Assembly: GCA_964588725.1 (NCBI GenBank)
Contig: CAZPQL010000012.1
Span: 1 to 50,182 of the forward strand
Direction of reading: 5' to 3'
Length of the DNA: 50,182 bases
From: UBA5972 sp964588725
GTDB lineage: Bacteria > Pseudomonadota > Alphaproteobacteria > Rhodobacterales > Rhodobacteraceae
Positions 1-6,999 of this stretch are shown in pieces. A program made the translations under genes and the position numbers. Position 1 is the first letter of the stretch, and each line of letters begins with the position of its first letter. Under the pieces are notes generated by a model that saw only the letters and a list, made by a program, of their open reading frames with translations, made no database searches and was not told the origin of the DNA.

Positions 1-214
1 GTTTTACGCCGGTCATCGCGGTACGCATATCACTAAGCGAATACTGGTTGCCGACAAAGATTTCGGCGCCAGCGCGCTCGAGCTGTTCGCTTCTGTGATC
101 CAGGCGTCTCACGAAGGCCCGAACGGGAAATCCTTGTTCCAGCAGTTGTAGGGCGGTCGGAAGGCCCGTCTTTCCGGTGGCAGAGGTGACGAGGACTTTG
201 GGTCTTGCTGGCAT
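1..214 (-). CDS. NmrA-like NAD(P)-binding protein (5' part only)
   Basis: Partial gene: its ATG is the complement of 212-214 and it runs off the left edge, so about 71 codons are visible. The N-terminus begins MPARPKVLVTSATGKTGLPT, a Rossmann dinucleotide-binding start of the NmrA / atypical short-chain dehydrogenase type (T-x-A-T-G-x-T-G), followed by a second strand ending VRAFVRR whose arginines would suit NADP(H). Members of this family are redox sensors or quinone/azo reductases. It is transcribed away from the HxlR regulator that starts 70 bp further on. Such divergent pairs are common, and the regulator usually controls the reductase. The substrate cannot be told from the part visible. 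Confidence 0.8.
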   Translation of the reverse strand, partial: MPARPKVLVTSATGKTGLPTALQLLEQGFPVRAFVRRLDHRSEQLERAGAEIFVGNQYSLSDMRTAMTGVK

Positions 215-257
215 GACGATCGTTCCCTATAAGGTTAATTGAGGAACTAAAGGAGAC

Positions 258-274
258 ACTTTATAAAATAAAGT
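258..274. promoter_or_regulatory. Inverted repeat, likely HxlR operator
   Basis: ACTTTAT-AAA-ATAAAGT is a perfect 7-bp inverted repeat with a 3-nt spacer, in the only gap between the divergent NmrA-like and HxlR genes. HxlR-type dimers bind palindromes of about this size. It lies 9 bp before the regulator start and would overlap its promoter, which suggests autoregulation and control of the divergent reductase. The function is inferred from position and symmetry. Confidence 0.5.
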
Positions 275-283
275 AACATTTTT

Positions 284-955
284 GTGAACACGATGAAACA
301 AAAGAGCCGAAGCTACAACTTACTCTGCCCGATTTCCCGCGCGCTGGATCACGTTGGTGACCGTTGGACGCTCTTGATCTTGCGCGACCTCCACGCGGGT
401 CCGGCGCGGTTCAAAGACCTTCAGACCGGCCTTGCCGGCATCGCGTCGAACCTGTTGTCCGATCGACTGCAGGCACTGGAAAAAAGCGGTCTTATCAGAA
501 AAACCGAAGGGGAATTTGGTGTCTCACTCTATTCACTGACTGAACGCGGTGAACGAACTGGTGAACTGATTTTTGAACTGGCGCGGTTCGGCAGCCTGAT
601 GCCGCGTCCACAGAACATCCAAAAACCCGGAAATCTCAGGACCGTTGCAGTGTCGCTTGGAACGGCCAGCAAAAGGGCGATTGGCCCTGTTCATGATTTC
701 ACTGCGACGCTGGTGATCGACGGGGAAGAATTTCGGATGATTGCGAAAGACGGCGACGCGCAGATCCGTGCGGGGGCAGCAGTGAATCCGGATGTGGTCA
801 TGACCACGTCTTACGAACCGATAATGGCCCTTGCCGACGGCGAAATCCAACAGAGCGACTTCTTGTCGAACCACATGGATCTTGAGGTTCATACACCCGG
901 CAAGCAGGCCGAGTTAATGGACTTGCTAACACGCGCGATCCACGAGTTTGATTGA
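284..955 (+). CDS. HxlR-family transcriptional regulator with SCP2-like C-terminal domain
   Basis: This 223-aa protein has an HxlR winged-helix domain at about residues 15-105. The signature is CPISRALDHVGDRWTLLILR, then FKDLQTGLAGIASNLLSDRL. The C-terminal half (about 115-220) resembles the SCP2-like sterol/ligand-binding extension seen in longer HxlR proteins. The family regulates nearby redox genes and may sense electrophiles through the N-terminal Cys. The frame opens at GTG 284; ATG 293 is an equally possible start, and neither has a good ribosome-binding site. It is divergent from the NmrA-like gene with a perfect palindrome between them. Downstream comes a gene-poor, rearranged stretch. 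Confidence 0.85.
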   Translation: MNTMKQKSRSYNLLCPISRALDHVGDRWTLLILRDLHAGPARFKDLQTGLAGIASNLLSDRLQALEKSGLIRKTEGEFGVSLYSLTERGERTGELIFELARFGSLMPRPQNIQKPGNLRTVAVSLGTASKRAIGPVHDFTATLVIDGEEFRMIAKDGDAQIRAGAAVNPDVVMTTSYEPIMALADGEIQQSDFLSNHMDLEVHTPGKQAELMDLLTRAIHEFD

Positions 956-977
956 CGCTGCCAGACTGGCGTGGCTG

Positions 978-1168
978 GCGGATTCACCCACCCACCGGAC
1001 ATTGGCCTTGGCGACCTAAACCACCCGCGCCAGCATCATTTTCTTGATCCCAGCAATCCCCCTTGGCCGGGCTCAGGCCCTTGGGGCGGGTTTTGGTGCA
1101 GTTCATAATGGTATGGCAACGGCACAGCCTGAACGGGTCTTTCAGATCGTCCAGCCGCTTATCCGTTT
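978..1168 (-). pseudogene. Decayed 3'-end copy of sdhB, fragment A
   Basis: About 190 bp align base for base, at roughly 80-85% identity by eye, with the 3' end of the intact sdhB and its downstream flank (about 3968-4155), in the same orientation. Reading the minus strand, the SdhB C-terminus is recognisable: NCTKTRPKGLSPAK matches NCTNTCPKGLNPAK, and KKMMLARVV-stop matches KKMMVERVV-stop. The copy is dead. It has a 1-bp insertion after PAK that shifts the frame, and an iron-sulfur Cys (C237 of the intact protein) is replaced by Arg. The similarity stops at about 1165 and resumes in fragment B at 2241, so about 1.07 kb carrying the toxin-antitoxin pair was inserted into the copy. Confidence 0.85.
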
Positions 1169-1294
1169 GTTGTAGGTTTCACGGTATTTCTTTTGACATT
1201 CAGGCGTGTTGCTTGGCATCGGTTTTCTTTATAAAGGGTGTGCAGAGGGAATATTCCCTGCTCGGGTTTGAAGGGTGACACCCTCACAAGATGC

Positions 1295-1336
1295 ACCTTA
1301 CAGTGGAAGTAGCGTTTAGCTACCTTACAGTGGAAG
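1295..1336. repeat. Pair of 15-bp direct repeats with hairpin between them
   Basis: ACCTTACAGTGGAAG occurs exactly twice, at 1295-1309 and 1322-1336, 27 bp apart. Each unit is itself nearly palindromic (CTT-x-CA-x-TG-x-AAG). Between them is GTAGC-GTTTA-GCTAC, and the pair is bracketed by CAAGATGCA and TGCAATCTTG, which are near inverted copies. The whole is a composite repeat in the left part of the insert that carries the toxin-antitoxin genes. Its role is unknown; the rest of 1169-1501 shows no gene. Confidence 0.6.
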
Positions 1337-1501
1337 ATGCAATCTTGCCACCTTAACCCTACGGGTTTTAGTGTATAGGATATTTTCCGAATAAATGAGC
1401 TGAAGTCAAAATTATATCGGGGATTTTTCTGGCGATATTTTTGACTAGCTTTCGGATTTTTACTCGCTTAAATAAAAAAGAGGCCGTGGTAATGGCTTTC
1501 T

Positions 1502-1795
1502 TTATCTTGGGCGGCGAATGGATTTATTTGAACGCTGGTCTTTCACATGAAGAATGCGGATTTCTGTTTTTGTGAGCTGGTATATGAGCGTGAACGGTGT
1601 GTTCGGGATGGGATGTTCTCGGAGTGAATCCACGACTTCTGAGGGCGCACCCGCCTTGGGGTTGTTGCGAATAACGGCCAGCGCGTTGCGATACCGTTTT
1701 GCCGCTTGGGGCTTTCCAGCGGGAAAGATGGATTCGTAATATCGTTTCATCCACTCGAGGTCATCGAGCGAAGACGGCAAAAATACAATTTTCAT
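1502..1795 (-). CDS. RelE/ParE-superfamily toxin of a type II toxin-antitoxin pair
   Basis: This 97-aa basic protein has the compact RelE/ParE pattern: an N-terminal beta strand (MKIVFLPSSLDDLEWMKRYY), two helices with an A-x-R-Y-R-x-A-L core, a central NPKAGAPSE segment, and C-terminal strands FTLIYQLTKTEIRILHVKDQR. The family acts as ribosome-dependent mRNA interferases (RelE) or gyrase poisons (ParE). The arginine-rich C-terminus is present, but I cannot decide between the two mechanisms. It follows the antitoxin gene by 3 bp in one transcription unit, the usual antitoxin-first order. The pair sits inside the broken sdhB copy, so it arrived by insertion. Confidence 0.85.
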   Translation of the reverse strand: MKIVFLPSSLDDLEWMKRYYESIFPAGKPQAAKRYRNALAVIRNNPKAGAPSEVVDSLREHPIPNTPFTLIYQLTKTEIRILHVKDQRSNKSIRRPR

Positions 1796-1798
1796 GAT

Positions 1799-2092
1799 CT
1801 AGGAATTACGTGAAAATATGTCGGCTTCAGGCTTTGGAAGCTCCGTATCTGTGAACCATGAATCGACCCATGCCGTTACGCGGTCTTCGGACACGAAGAC
1901 GCCAGCCTTTGCCTCTTCCATTCGTCCAAGAAGAAGTTCACGCTCCCATTTTTGGCGCTCGAGATAATCAGAGATTGCCCGTGAAGCGAGGTAGGAAGCT
2001 GGTCGGTCAACCCGCTTGGCTTCTTGGTTTAGATTGGCTTTCAGGTCTTCTTCAATTCTCATGGAAAAAGGGACGGTGGGCATTTGGTTCAT
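1799..2092 (-). CDS. Ribbon-helix-helix antitoxin
   Basis: This 97-aa protein has an N-terminal ribbon-helix-helix domain (about residues 6-45). The strand VPFSMRIEEDLK is followed by helices containing EAKRVDRPASYLASRAISDYLE, the typical MetJ/Arc/CopG fold of StbD/ParD/RelB-like antitoxins. The C-terminal part (about 50-97) is acidic, ends in a tail that probably wraps the toxin, and contains VSEDRVTAWVDSW. It is encoded first in the pair, 3 bp before the toxin. It should neutralise the toxin and repress the operon by binding the palindrome at 2117-2133. Confidence 0.85.
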   Translation of the reverse strand: MNQMPTVPFSMRIEEDLKANLNQEAKRVDRPASYLASRAISDYLERQKWERELLLGRMEEAKAGVFVSEDRVTAWVDSWFTDTELPKPEADIFSRNS

Positions 2093-2116
2093 ACTTCCGA
2101 TTGTGAGTAGATATTC

Positions 2117-2133
2117 GTAATACAGTGTATTAC
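2117..2133. promoter_or_regulatory. Palindromic operator of the toxin-antitoxin operon
   Basis: GTAATAC-AGT-GTATTAC is a perfect inverted repeat with 7-bp arms, 25 bp upstream of the antitoxin ATG. Ribbon-helix-helix antitoxins bind such short palindromes over their own promoter. Position and symmetry support this; binding is inferred. The remainder of 2134-2352 contains only sdhB fragment B. Confidence 0.6.
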
Positions 2134-2240
2134 AGTTATGGTCTTTGTCAAAAGAACTTTTCTATGTAGTGTAACAAAATCCCAACTTTGAATTAAAAAT
2201 CGAGCAGATTATGACAACAGACGACAGTCCAGTAGCCCTA

Positions 2241-2286
2241 CGCGTGGCTTCGTCGCGGGTGTCTATGTTCCAGCGTCAGGCGTGCA
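2241..2286 (-). pseudogene. Decayed copy of sdhB, fragment B
   Basis: Forty-six bases match 4147-4192 inside intact sdhB at 39 of 46 positions in the same orientation. They continue exactly where fragment A (978-1168) stops. The two fragments therefore belong to one ancestral copy of the sdhB 3' region, split by the insertion of about 1.07 kb. Beyond 2286 the similarity fades and the arsR promoter region begins. Confidence 0.75.
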
Positions 2287-2352
2287 AACCGAAAAGGCGA
2301 TACGATTGAGGACCGAGGATTGATCGACTTGAAAAGCACCTTGACGTTCACT

Positions 2353-2368
2353 ATTTATATCTATAAAT
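2353..2368. promoter_or_regulatory. Likely ArsR operator/promoter
   Basis: ATTTATA-TC-TATAAAT is a perfect AT-rich palindrome with 7-bp arms that ends 8 bp before the arsR ATG. ArsR-family repressors bind such repeats over their own promoter. A TTGACG hexamer at 2341-2346 lies 15 bp before TATAAA (2362-2367). If these are the -35 and -10 boxes, transcription would start within a few bases of the ATG, giving a leaderless arsR mRNA. This fits the lack of a ribosome-binding site there. Confidence 0.55.
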
Positions 2369-2376
2369 CTTGATAT

Positions 2377-2709
2377 ATGGATAAAAGCAAAGCTCTCGGT
2401 GCTTTCGCCGCCCTCAGTCAAGTCACGCGGCTTGATGTGTTTCGTCTTCTCATCAAAGCTGGCGGGGCCGGAGCGTTGGCGGGCGACGTCAGTGACACTC
2501 TGGGGGTACGTCAGAACACCATGTCGACCAACCTGGGCGTGCTTGCGCGCTCCGGTTTGATCAGGAGTGAACGCGAAGGGCGCAGCATCCGCTATTTTGC
2601 CGACATAGACGGGATGCGCGGTCTGCTGGCCTATCTGATGGAAGATTGCTGCGGCGGGCGTCCAGAACTATGCCAGCCGGTTATCAATGAGCTTGCTTGC
2701 ACCTGTTAG
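2377..2709 (+). CDS. arsR: ArsR-family arsenic-responsive repressor
   Basis: This 110-aa winged-helix repressor has its HTH core at about residues 15-80 (LSQVTRLDVFRLLIKAG, then VRQNTMSTNLGVLARSGLI). The usual N-terminal CVC-type site is absent. Cysteines lie instead at 91, 92, 99, 108 and 110, after the wing. A C-C-x(6)-C cluster there resembles the C-terminal As(III) site of Acidithiobacillus-type ArsR, so As(III) or an organoarsenical is the likely inducer. It heads arsR-arsC-arsH, 9 bp before arsC. A palindrome overlaps its promoter. No ribosome-binding site is visible, so translation may be leaderless. Confidence 0.9.
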   Translation: MDKSKALGAFAALSQVTRLDVFRLLIKAGGAGALAGDVSDTLGVRQNTMSTNLGVLARSGLIRSEREGRSIRYFADIDGMRGLLAYLMEDCCGGRPELCQPVINELACTC

Positions 2710-2718
2710 GAGACAGCC

Positions 2719-3141
2719 ATGACCGTCGTCATTCATCACAATCCCGGCTGCGGCACGTCGCGCAACGTGCTGGCCATTATCAAAGCTTCAGGCGTGACGC
2801 CGGTGGTCATCCCCTATCTTGACACCGGCTGGACCCGTCCCCAGCTTCTGGCGCTGTTTGCTGCCGCCGGTCTGACACCGCGCACCGCCCTGCGGACAAC
2901 AAAATCTCCGGCCGGGGAACTGGGGCTGCTTGATCCTTCCGTGCAAGACGACGCGTTGCTTGCGGCGATGGTAGAGCATCCTGTTCTGGTCAACCGTCCG
3001 ATCGTCTGCGCGCCAAAAGGCGTTCGGCTTTGCCGACCCAGCGAGGCCGTGTTGGATCTTCTTGACCGTCTGCCACCCGGGCCGATGACAAAAGAGGACG
3101 GCGCGCTGCTGATTGACGCAAAAGGAAACCGCGTTGGCTGA
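2719..3141 (+). CDS. arsC: Glutaredoxin-type arsenate reductase
   Basis: This 140-aa cytoplasmic enzyme reduces As(V) to As(III) with glutathione/glutaredoxin. The active-site loop HHNPGCGTSRN puts the catalytic Cys at residue 11, matching Cys12 of plasmid R773 ArsC. The downstream pattern, VIPYLDTGWTRPQL, then LRTTKSPAGELGL and HPVLVNRPIV with the substrate-binding arginines, is that of the ArsC/Spx thioredoxin-fold family. The length is normal (about 140). It has a good ribosome-binding site (AGGAGA) just after arsR, and its end overlaps the arsH start. As(III) made here needs an exporter, but none is encoded in the window. Confidence 0.93.
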   Translation: MTVVIHHNPGCGTSRNVLAIIKASGVTPVVIPYLDTGWTRPQLLALFAAAGLTPRTALRTTKSPAGELGLLDPSVQDDALLAAMVEHPVLVNRPIVCAPKGVRLCRPSEAVLDLLDRLPPGPMTKEDGALLIDAKGNRVG

Positions 3142-3838
3142 TACCCCGAACCTTGACGACACCCATTTTCAGGCAATCGATATCGATCGCCTGCTTGCAC
3201 CTGTCCGGGGCACCCACCCCGCGCGCATTCTGCTTCTTTATGGCTCGCTCCGGGACCGCTCGTTCAGTCGGTTCATGACCGAGGAAGCCGCCCGCATCCT
3301 GACGCGACTGGGGGCCGAGACGCGCGCCTATTGCCCATCCGGCCTGCCGCTGCCGGACGACGCAGAGGCCGCTCATCCAAAGGTTCAGGAACTGCGCGAT
3401 CTGGTCACCTGGTCCGAAGGGATGGTCTGGTGTTCGCCGGAACGCCACGGTGCGATGACTGGTATAATGAAAACACAGATCGATTGGATCCCACTCTCCC
3501 TTGGCGGCGTGCGTCCGACACAGGGCAAGACACTTGCCGTCATGCAGGTCAGCGGCGGCTCGCAAAGTTTCAATGCCGTGAACCAGCTGCGTATCCTTGG
3601 TCGGTGGATGCGCCTGTTAACGATCCCAAACCAGTCCTCTACGCCAAAGGCGTTTCTGGAATTTGATGAGACAGGACGAATGAAGCCGTCGCCATTCTAC
3701 GATCGCGTTGTTGATGTGATGGAGGAATTGATGAAGTTTACGTTGCTGACCCGAGACAACAAGGATTACTTGTTGGATCGCTATAGCGAGCGGAAAGAAA
3801 GCACTGCCGCATTGTCAGTGCGCGTCAACCAAAAGTAA
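3134..3838 (+). CDS. arsH: ArsH NADPH-dependent FMN reductase / organoarsenical oxidase
   Basis: ArsH is a flavodoxin-fold FMN enzyme that oxidises trivalent methylarsenicals and organoarsenicals. Evidence is the FMN-phosphate loop LLLYGSLRDRSFSR, the segment SPERHGAMTGIMKTQIDWIPLS, and the C-terminal LLTRDNKDYLLDRYSERKE, all typical of ArsH. I prefer the TTG at 3134 (234 aa): AAAGGAA lies 7 nt upstream and the start overlaps the arsC stop by 8 nt, suggesting translational coupling. The frame also offers TTG at 3113 (241 aa). It is the last gene of the ars operon. The 163 bp that follow hold no gene and end in the sdhB flank that is duplicated near 978. Confidence 0.92.
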   Translation: MADTPNLDDTHFQAIDIDRLLAPVRGTHPARILLLYGSLRDRSFSRFMTEEAARILTRLGAETRAYCPSGLPLPDDAEAAHPKVQELRDLVTWSEGMVWCSPERHGAMTGIMKTQIDWIPLSLGGVRPTQGKTLAVMQVSGGSQSFNAVNQLRILGRWMRLLTIPNQSSTPKAFLEFDETGRMKPSPFYDRVVDVMEELMKFTLLTRDNKDYLLDRYSERKESTAALSVRVNQK

Positions 3839-4001
3839 ATCTGATCGACATTTCTTGCATGACAAAAAAACCAGTTTTAGCCGCAGCAGGGCGACAGTCT
3901 CTTGGGCTCGTTGCCGCCAATAGCTAAGCGACGGAAGTTACCTTGTTCCGAAAACGCGCAACGCCGGCTTCACCCACCCACCACACACTGCCTTTGGCCA
4001 T

Positions 4002-4781
4002 TCAAACCACCCGCTCGACCATCATCTTCTTGATCTCCGCAATCGCCTTGGCCGGGTTCAGGCCCTTGGGGCAGGTGTTGGTGCAGTTCAGAATGGTGTG
4101 ACAACGGTAGAGCTTGAACGGGTCTTGCAGCTCGTCCAGGCGCTCGCCCGTGGCTTCGTCGCGGCTATCTATGATCCAGCGATAGGCTTGCAGCAGCGCG
4201 GCCGGGCCGAGGTACCGGTCGGAATTCCACCAATAACTGGGGCAACTGGTTGAACAGGACGCGCACATCACGCATTCGTAAAGCCCGTCGAGTTTTTTGC
4301 GGTCCTCGATCGACTGACGCCATTCGGATTCCGGGCGGTTGGTTTTGGTTTCCAGCCACGGCATGATCGACGCGTGCTGGGCGTAAAACAGGGTCAGATC
4401 GGGGATCAGATCTTTGACGACGGGCATGTGCGGCAAGGGATAGATTTTGATGTCGCCCTTGATGTCGTCTATGCCGTAAATACAGGCCAACGTGTTGATC
4501 CCGTCGATATTCATGGCACACGAACCACAAATCCCTTCGCGGCATGAGCGGCGGAATGTTAACGTCGGGTCTATCTCGTTCTTGATCTTGATAAGGGCGT
4601 CCAGCACCATCGGCCCGCAATTGTCCATATCGACAAAATAGGTATCGACGCGCGGGTTGGATGTGCCGTCCGGATCATAGCGGTAAATCCTGAAGGTGCG
4701 TACATTCTTTGCCCCTTCGGGCCTGGGCCAGCTTTTGCCGACCGTCATGCGCGAGTTTTTCGGGAGGGTCAGTTCAACCAT
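4002..4781 (-). CDS. sdhB: Succinate dehydrogenase iron-sulfur subunit
   Basis: This 259-aa subunit relays electrons from SdhA to quinone in respiratory complex II, on the inner face of the membrane. The [2Fe-2S] ligands are C80, C85, C88 and C100 (CREGICGSC). The [4Fe-4S] and [3Fe-4S] ligands lie in CVMCASCSTSCP (170-181) and in CHTILNCTNTCPKG (227-240). Length and C-terminus (KKMMVERVV) are normal. It is the last gene of sdhCDAB, 12 bp after sdhA. Its 3' end and flank have a mutated second copy at 978-1168 plus 2241-2286, on the other side of the ars genes. Confidence 0.97.
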   Translation of the reverse strand: MVELTLPKNSRMTVGKSWPRPEGAKNVRTFRIYRYDPDGTSNPRVDTYFVDMDNCGPMVLDALIKIKNEIDPTLTFRRSCREGICGSCAMNIDGINTLACIYGIDDIKGDIKIYPLPHMPVVKDLIPDLTLFYAQHASIMPWLETKTNRPESEWRQSIEDRKKLDGLYECVMCASCSTSCPSYWWNSDRYLGPAALLQAYRWIIDSRDEATGERLDELQDPFKLYRCHTILNCTNTCPKGLNPAKAIAEIKKMMVERVV

Positions 4782-4793
4782 TTTTCAAGTTCC

Positions 4794-6602
4794 TCAATAA
4801 ACCCGTTTCTTGGGCGCAAATTTCTTCATGTCCACGCCGCCCTTGGCCTTGCTGGTCAGCGGTTTTTCGTGAACAGGGCGATAATCCAGCGTCGTTGTGC
4901 CGTCTTCAGCGACCCACGCCAGCGTGTGTTTTCGCCAGTTCTTGTCGTCGCGGTCCGGGAAATCCTCGTGCGCGTGGGCGCCACGGCTTTCCTTGCGGGC
5001 CTCTGCCCCGGTAATGATGGTTGCTGCGTTGGCCATCAGGTTTTCCAATTCCAGCGTTTCCATCAGATCGGTATTCCAGATCAACGAGGAATCCGTGACG
5101 TTGAGGTCCCTCATATCGCCCCAGACTTCACCGATTTCGCGGCAGCCTTCGGCAAGGGACGCGTTGGTACGGAAGACGGCGGCGTTGGTTTGCATAGCAC
5201 GCTGCATCTTCAGGCGCACTTCTGCTGTCGGGCTGGCACCCGAGGCATGTCGCGTGGCGTCAAACCGCGCCAATATATCGTCGGCCTTGGCCTTGCCCGC
5301 ATCGGGAACCGCAGCGTTGCGGTCGATCACTTCACCCGCGCGGATCGAGGTTGCGCGCCCCAATACCACGATGTCCAGCAGCGAGTTTGTGCCAAGCCGG
5401 TTGGCGCCGTGCAACGACGCACTGGCCGCTTCGCCCGCAGCCATCAGGCCGGGAACCACTGCATCAGGGTTATCCGCAGTTGGCCGCAGAACTTCGCCCC
5501 AGTAATTGGTTGGAATGCCGCCCATATTGTAGTGACAGGTCGGCAAAACCGGGATCGGTTCCTTGGTCACGTCCACGCCCGAGAAAATACGCGCGCTTTC
5601 AGAAATCCCCGGCAGGCGCTCGTGCAGGGTTTCGGCAGGCAGATGGCTGAGGTTCAGGTGAATATGATCCTTGAGCGGTCCGACCCCGCGTCCCTCGCGA
5701 ATTTCCAGCGTCATGCAGCGACTGACAACGTCGCGGCTGGCCAGATCCTTGAAGGTGGGGGCATAGCGTTCCATGAACCGCTCGCCGTCAGAGTTGGTCA
5801 GGAAACCGCCCTCGCCGCGTGCGCCTTCGGTAATCAGCGGGCCAACGCCATAGATGCCGGTCGGGTGAAATTGAACGAATTCCATGTCCTGCATCGGCAA
5901 TCCGGCGCGGGTGACCAGCCCGGCCCCGTCGCCGGTGCAGGTATGGGCGGAGGTGCAACTGAAATAGGCGCGCCCCGCACCACCCGTGGCCAGAACCACC
6001 AGCTTGGCGTTGAAACGGTGCATGGTGCCGTCGTCAAGTTTCCATGCCACGATGCCAGTGCAGCTGCCATCGTCGGACATAATCAGATCCAGCACGAAAT
6101 ATTCGATGTAGAATTCTGCGTTGTGTTTCAGTGACTGACCATAAAGCGTGTGCAACATGGCGTGGCCGGTGCGATCGGCGGCGGCGCAGGCACGCGAAAC
6201 CGGCACGCCTTCGCCGTATTCGGAAACATGGCCGCCGAACGGGCGCTGGTATATCCTGCCGTCCTCGGTGCGGGAAAACGGAACGCCGTAATGTTCCAGT
6301 TCATAAACCGCGCGAGGGGCTTCGCGAGTGACATATTCGATCGTGTCGTTATCGCCCAGCCAGTCGGAACCTTTGACCGTGTCATACATATGCCACTGCC
6401 AGCTATCCGGGCCCATGTTGCCAAGACTGGCCGCAACGCCGCCCTGTGCCGCGACAGTATGGGAACGCGTCGGGAAAACCTTGGTTATACAGGCCGTTTT
6501 CAAACCCTGTTCGGCCATGCCAAGCGTCGCGCGCAACCCCGCGCCCCCGGCCCCGACAACCACCACGTCGTAACTGTGGTCAGTGAATTCATATGCGGTC
6601 AT
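4794..6602 (-). CDS. sdhA: Succinate dehydrogenase flavoprotein subunit
   Basis: This 602-aa catalytic subunit oxidises succinate to fumarate with covalently bound FAD. The dinucleotide fold VVVGAGGAGLRA lies at about 15-25. RSHTVAAQGG contains His48, the covalent FAD ligand. EFVQFHPTGI and the TEGARGEGG active-site loop follow, and the C-terminal capping region ends KKFAPKKRVY. Length matches the family (about 600). It lies between sdhD and sdhB in one minus-strand operon; the start ATG (complement of 6600-6602) gives MTAYEFTDHSYDVVVVGAG. No abnormality is seen. Confidence 0.98.
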   Translation of the reverse strand: MTAYEFTDHSYDVVVVGAGGAGLRATLGMAEQGLKTACITKVFPTRSHTVAAQGGVAASLGNMGPDSWQWHMYDTVKGSDWLGDNDTIEYVTREAPRAVYELEHYGVPFSRTEDGRIYQRPFGGHVSEYGEGVPVSRACAAADRTGHAMLHTLYGQSLKHNAEFYIEYFVLDLIMSDDGSCTGIVAWKLDDGTMHRFNAKLVVLATGGAGRAYFSCTSAHTCTGDGAGLVTRAGLPMQDMEFVQFHPTGIYGVGPLITEGARGEGGFLTNSDGERFMERYAPTFKDLASRDVVSRCMTLEIREGRGVGPLKDHIHLNLSHLPAETLHERLPGISESARIFSGVDVTKEPIPVLPTCHYNMGGIPTNYWGEVLRPTADNPDAVVPGLMAAGEAASASLHGANRLGTNSLLDIVVLGRATSIRAGEVIDRNAAVPDAGKAKADDILARFDATRHASGASPTAEVRLKMQRAMQTNAAVFRTNASLAEGCREIGEVWGDMRDLNVTDSSLIWNTDLMETLELENLMANAATIITGAEARKESRGAHAHEDFPDRDDKNWRKHTLAWVAEDGTTTLDYRPVHEKPLTSKAKGGVDMKKFAPKKRVY

Positions 6603-6618
6603 TGACGGGCTCCGAAGC

Positions 6619-6999
6619 TCAACTGGAAAAAGCGATTTTGGCTACCGCGAACACGGCTATGACGGCCAGAGCACGCATGAGCAGCGCGTTGGTGATCAGC
6701 AGCGCGGCGCGCGCCCGACGCGAGGAAACGTAGTCCTCGATCACAACCTGCAGGCCAAGGCGCAGGTGGCGGAATGTGGTATAGAAAAATCCAATAGCGA
6801 TCAGCGCGTGCACCGGATTTTGATAAGTTTCGTGTACGGCAAGACCACTGGCGCCCAACAGTTGCACAAAAGGATACAGGAAAGCCAAAGTAAGCGGGAT
6901 CAGCGCAATGGCCGTCAGACGTTGCGAAACCCAGTGTTGTGTACCGTCTTTGGCCGTTCCAAGACCGCGGGCGCGCTGAAGGTCGGTTCTAAATGACAT
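6619..6999 (-). CDS. sdhD: Succinate dehydrogenase membrane anchor subunit
   Basis: This 126-aa hydrophobic protein has three predicted membrane helices (about 27-50, 58-78 and 98-122). It contains GTQHWVSQRLTAIALIPL near the N-terminus and the H-x-R-L-G-L-Q pattern TTFRHLRLGLQVVIEDYV, which holds the candidate haem/quinone-site histidine. Together with SdhC it anchors complex II and forms the ubiquinone site. Its start overlaps the end of sdhC by 11 bp, and sdhA follows after 16 bp. Identification rests on motif, size and position; SdhD sequences are variable. Confidence 0.93.
   Translation of the reverse strand: MSFRTDLQRARGLGTAKDGTQHWVSQRLTAIALIPLTLAFLYPFVQLLGASGLAVHETYQNPVHALIAIGFFYTTFRHLRLGLQVVIEDYVSSRRARAALLITNALLMRALAVIAVFAVAKIAFSS

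Noticed and set aside
1063..1278. 71-aa open frame on the plus strand
   Set aside because: It overlaps the dead sdhB copy in the antisense direction; the DNA is explained by the duplication.
1169..2240. Insertion sequence carrying the toxin-antitoxin pair
   Set aside because: No transposase and no matching terminal inverted repeats were seen at its ends.
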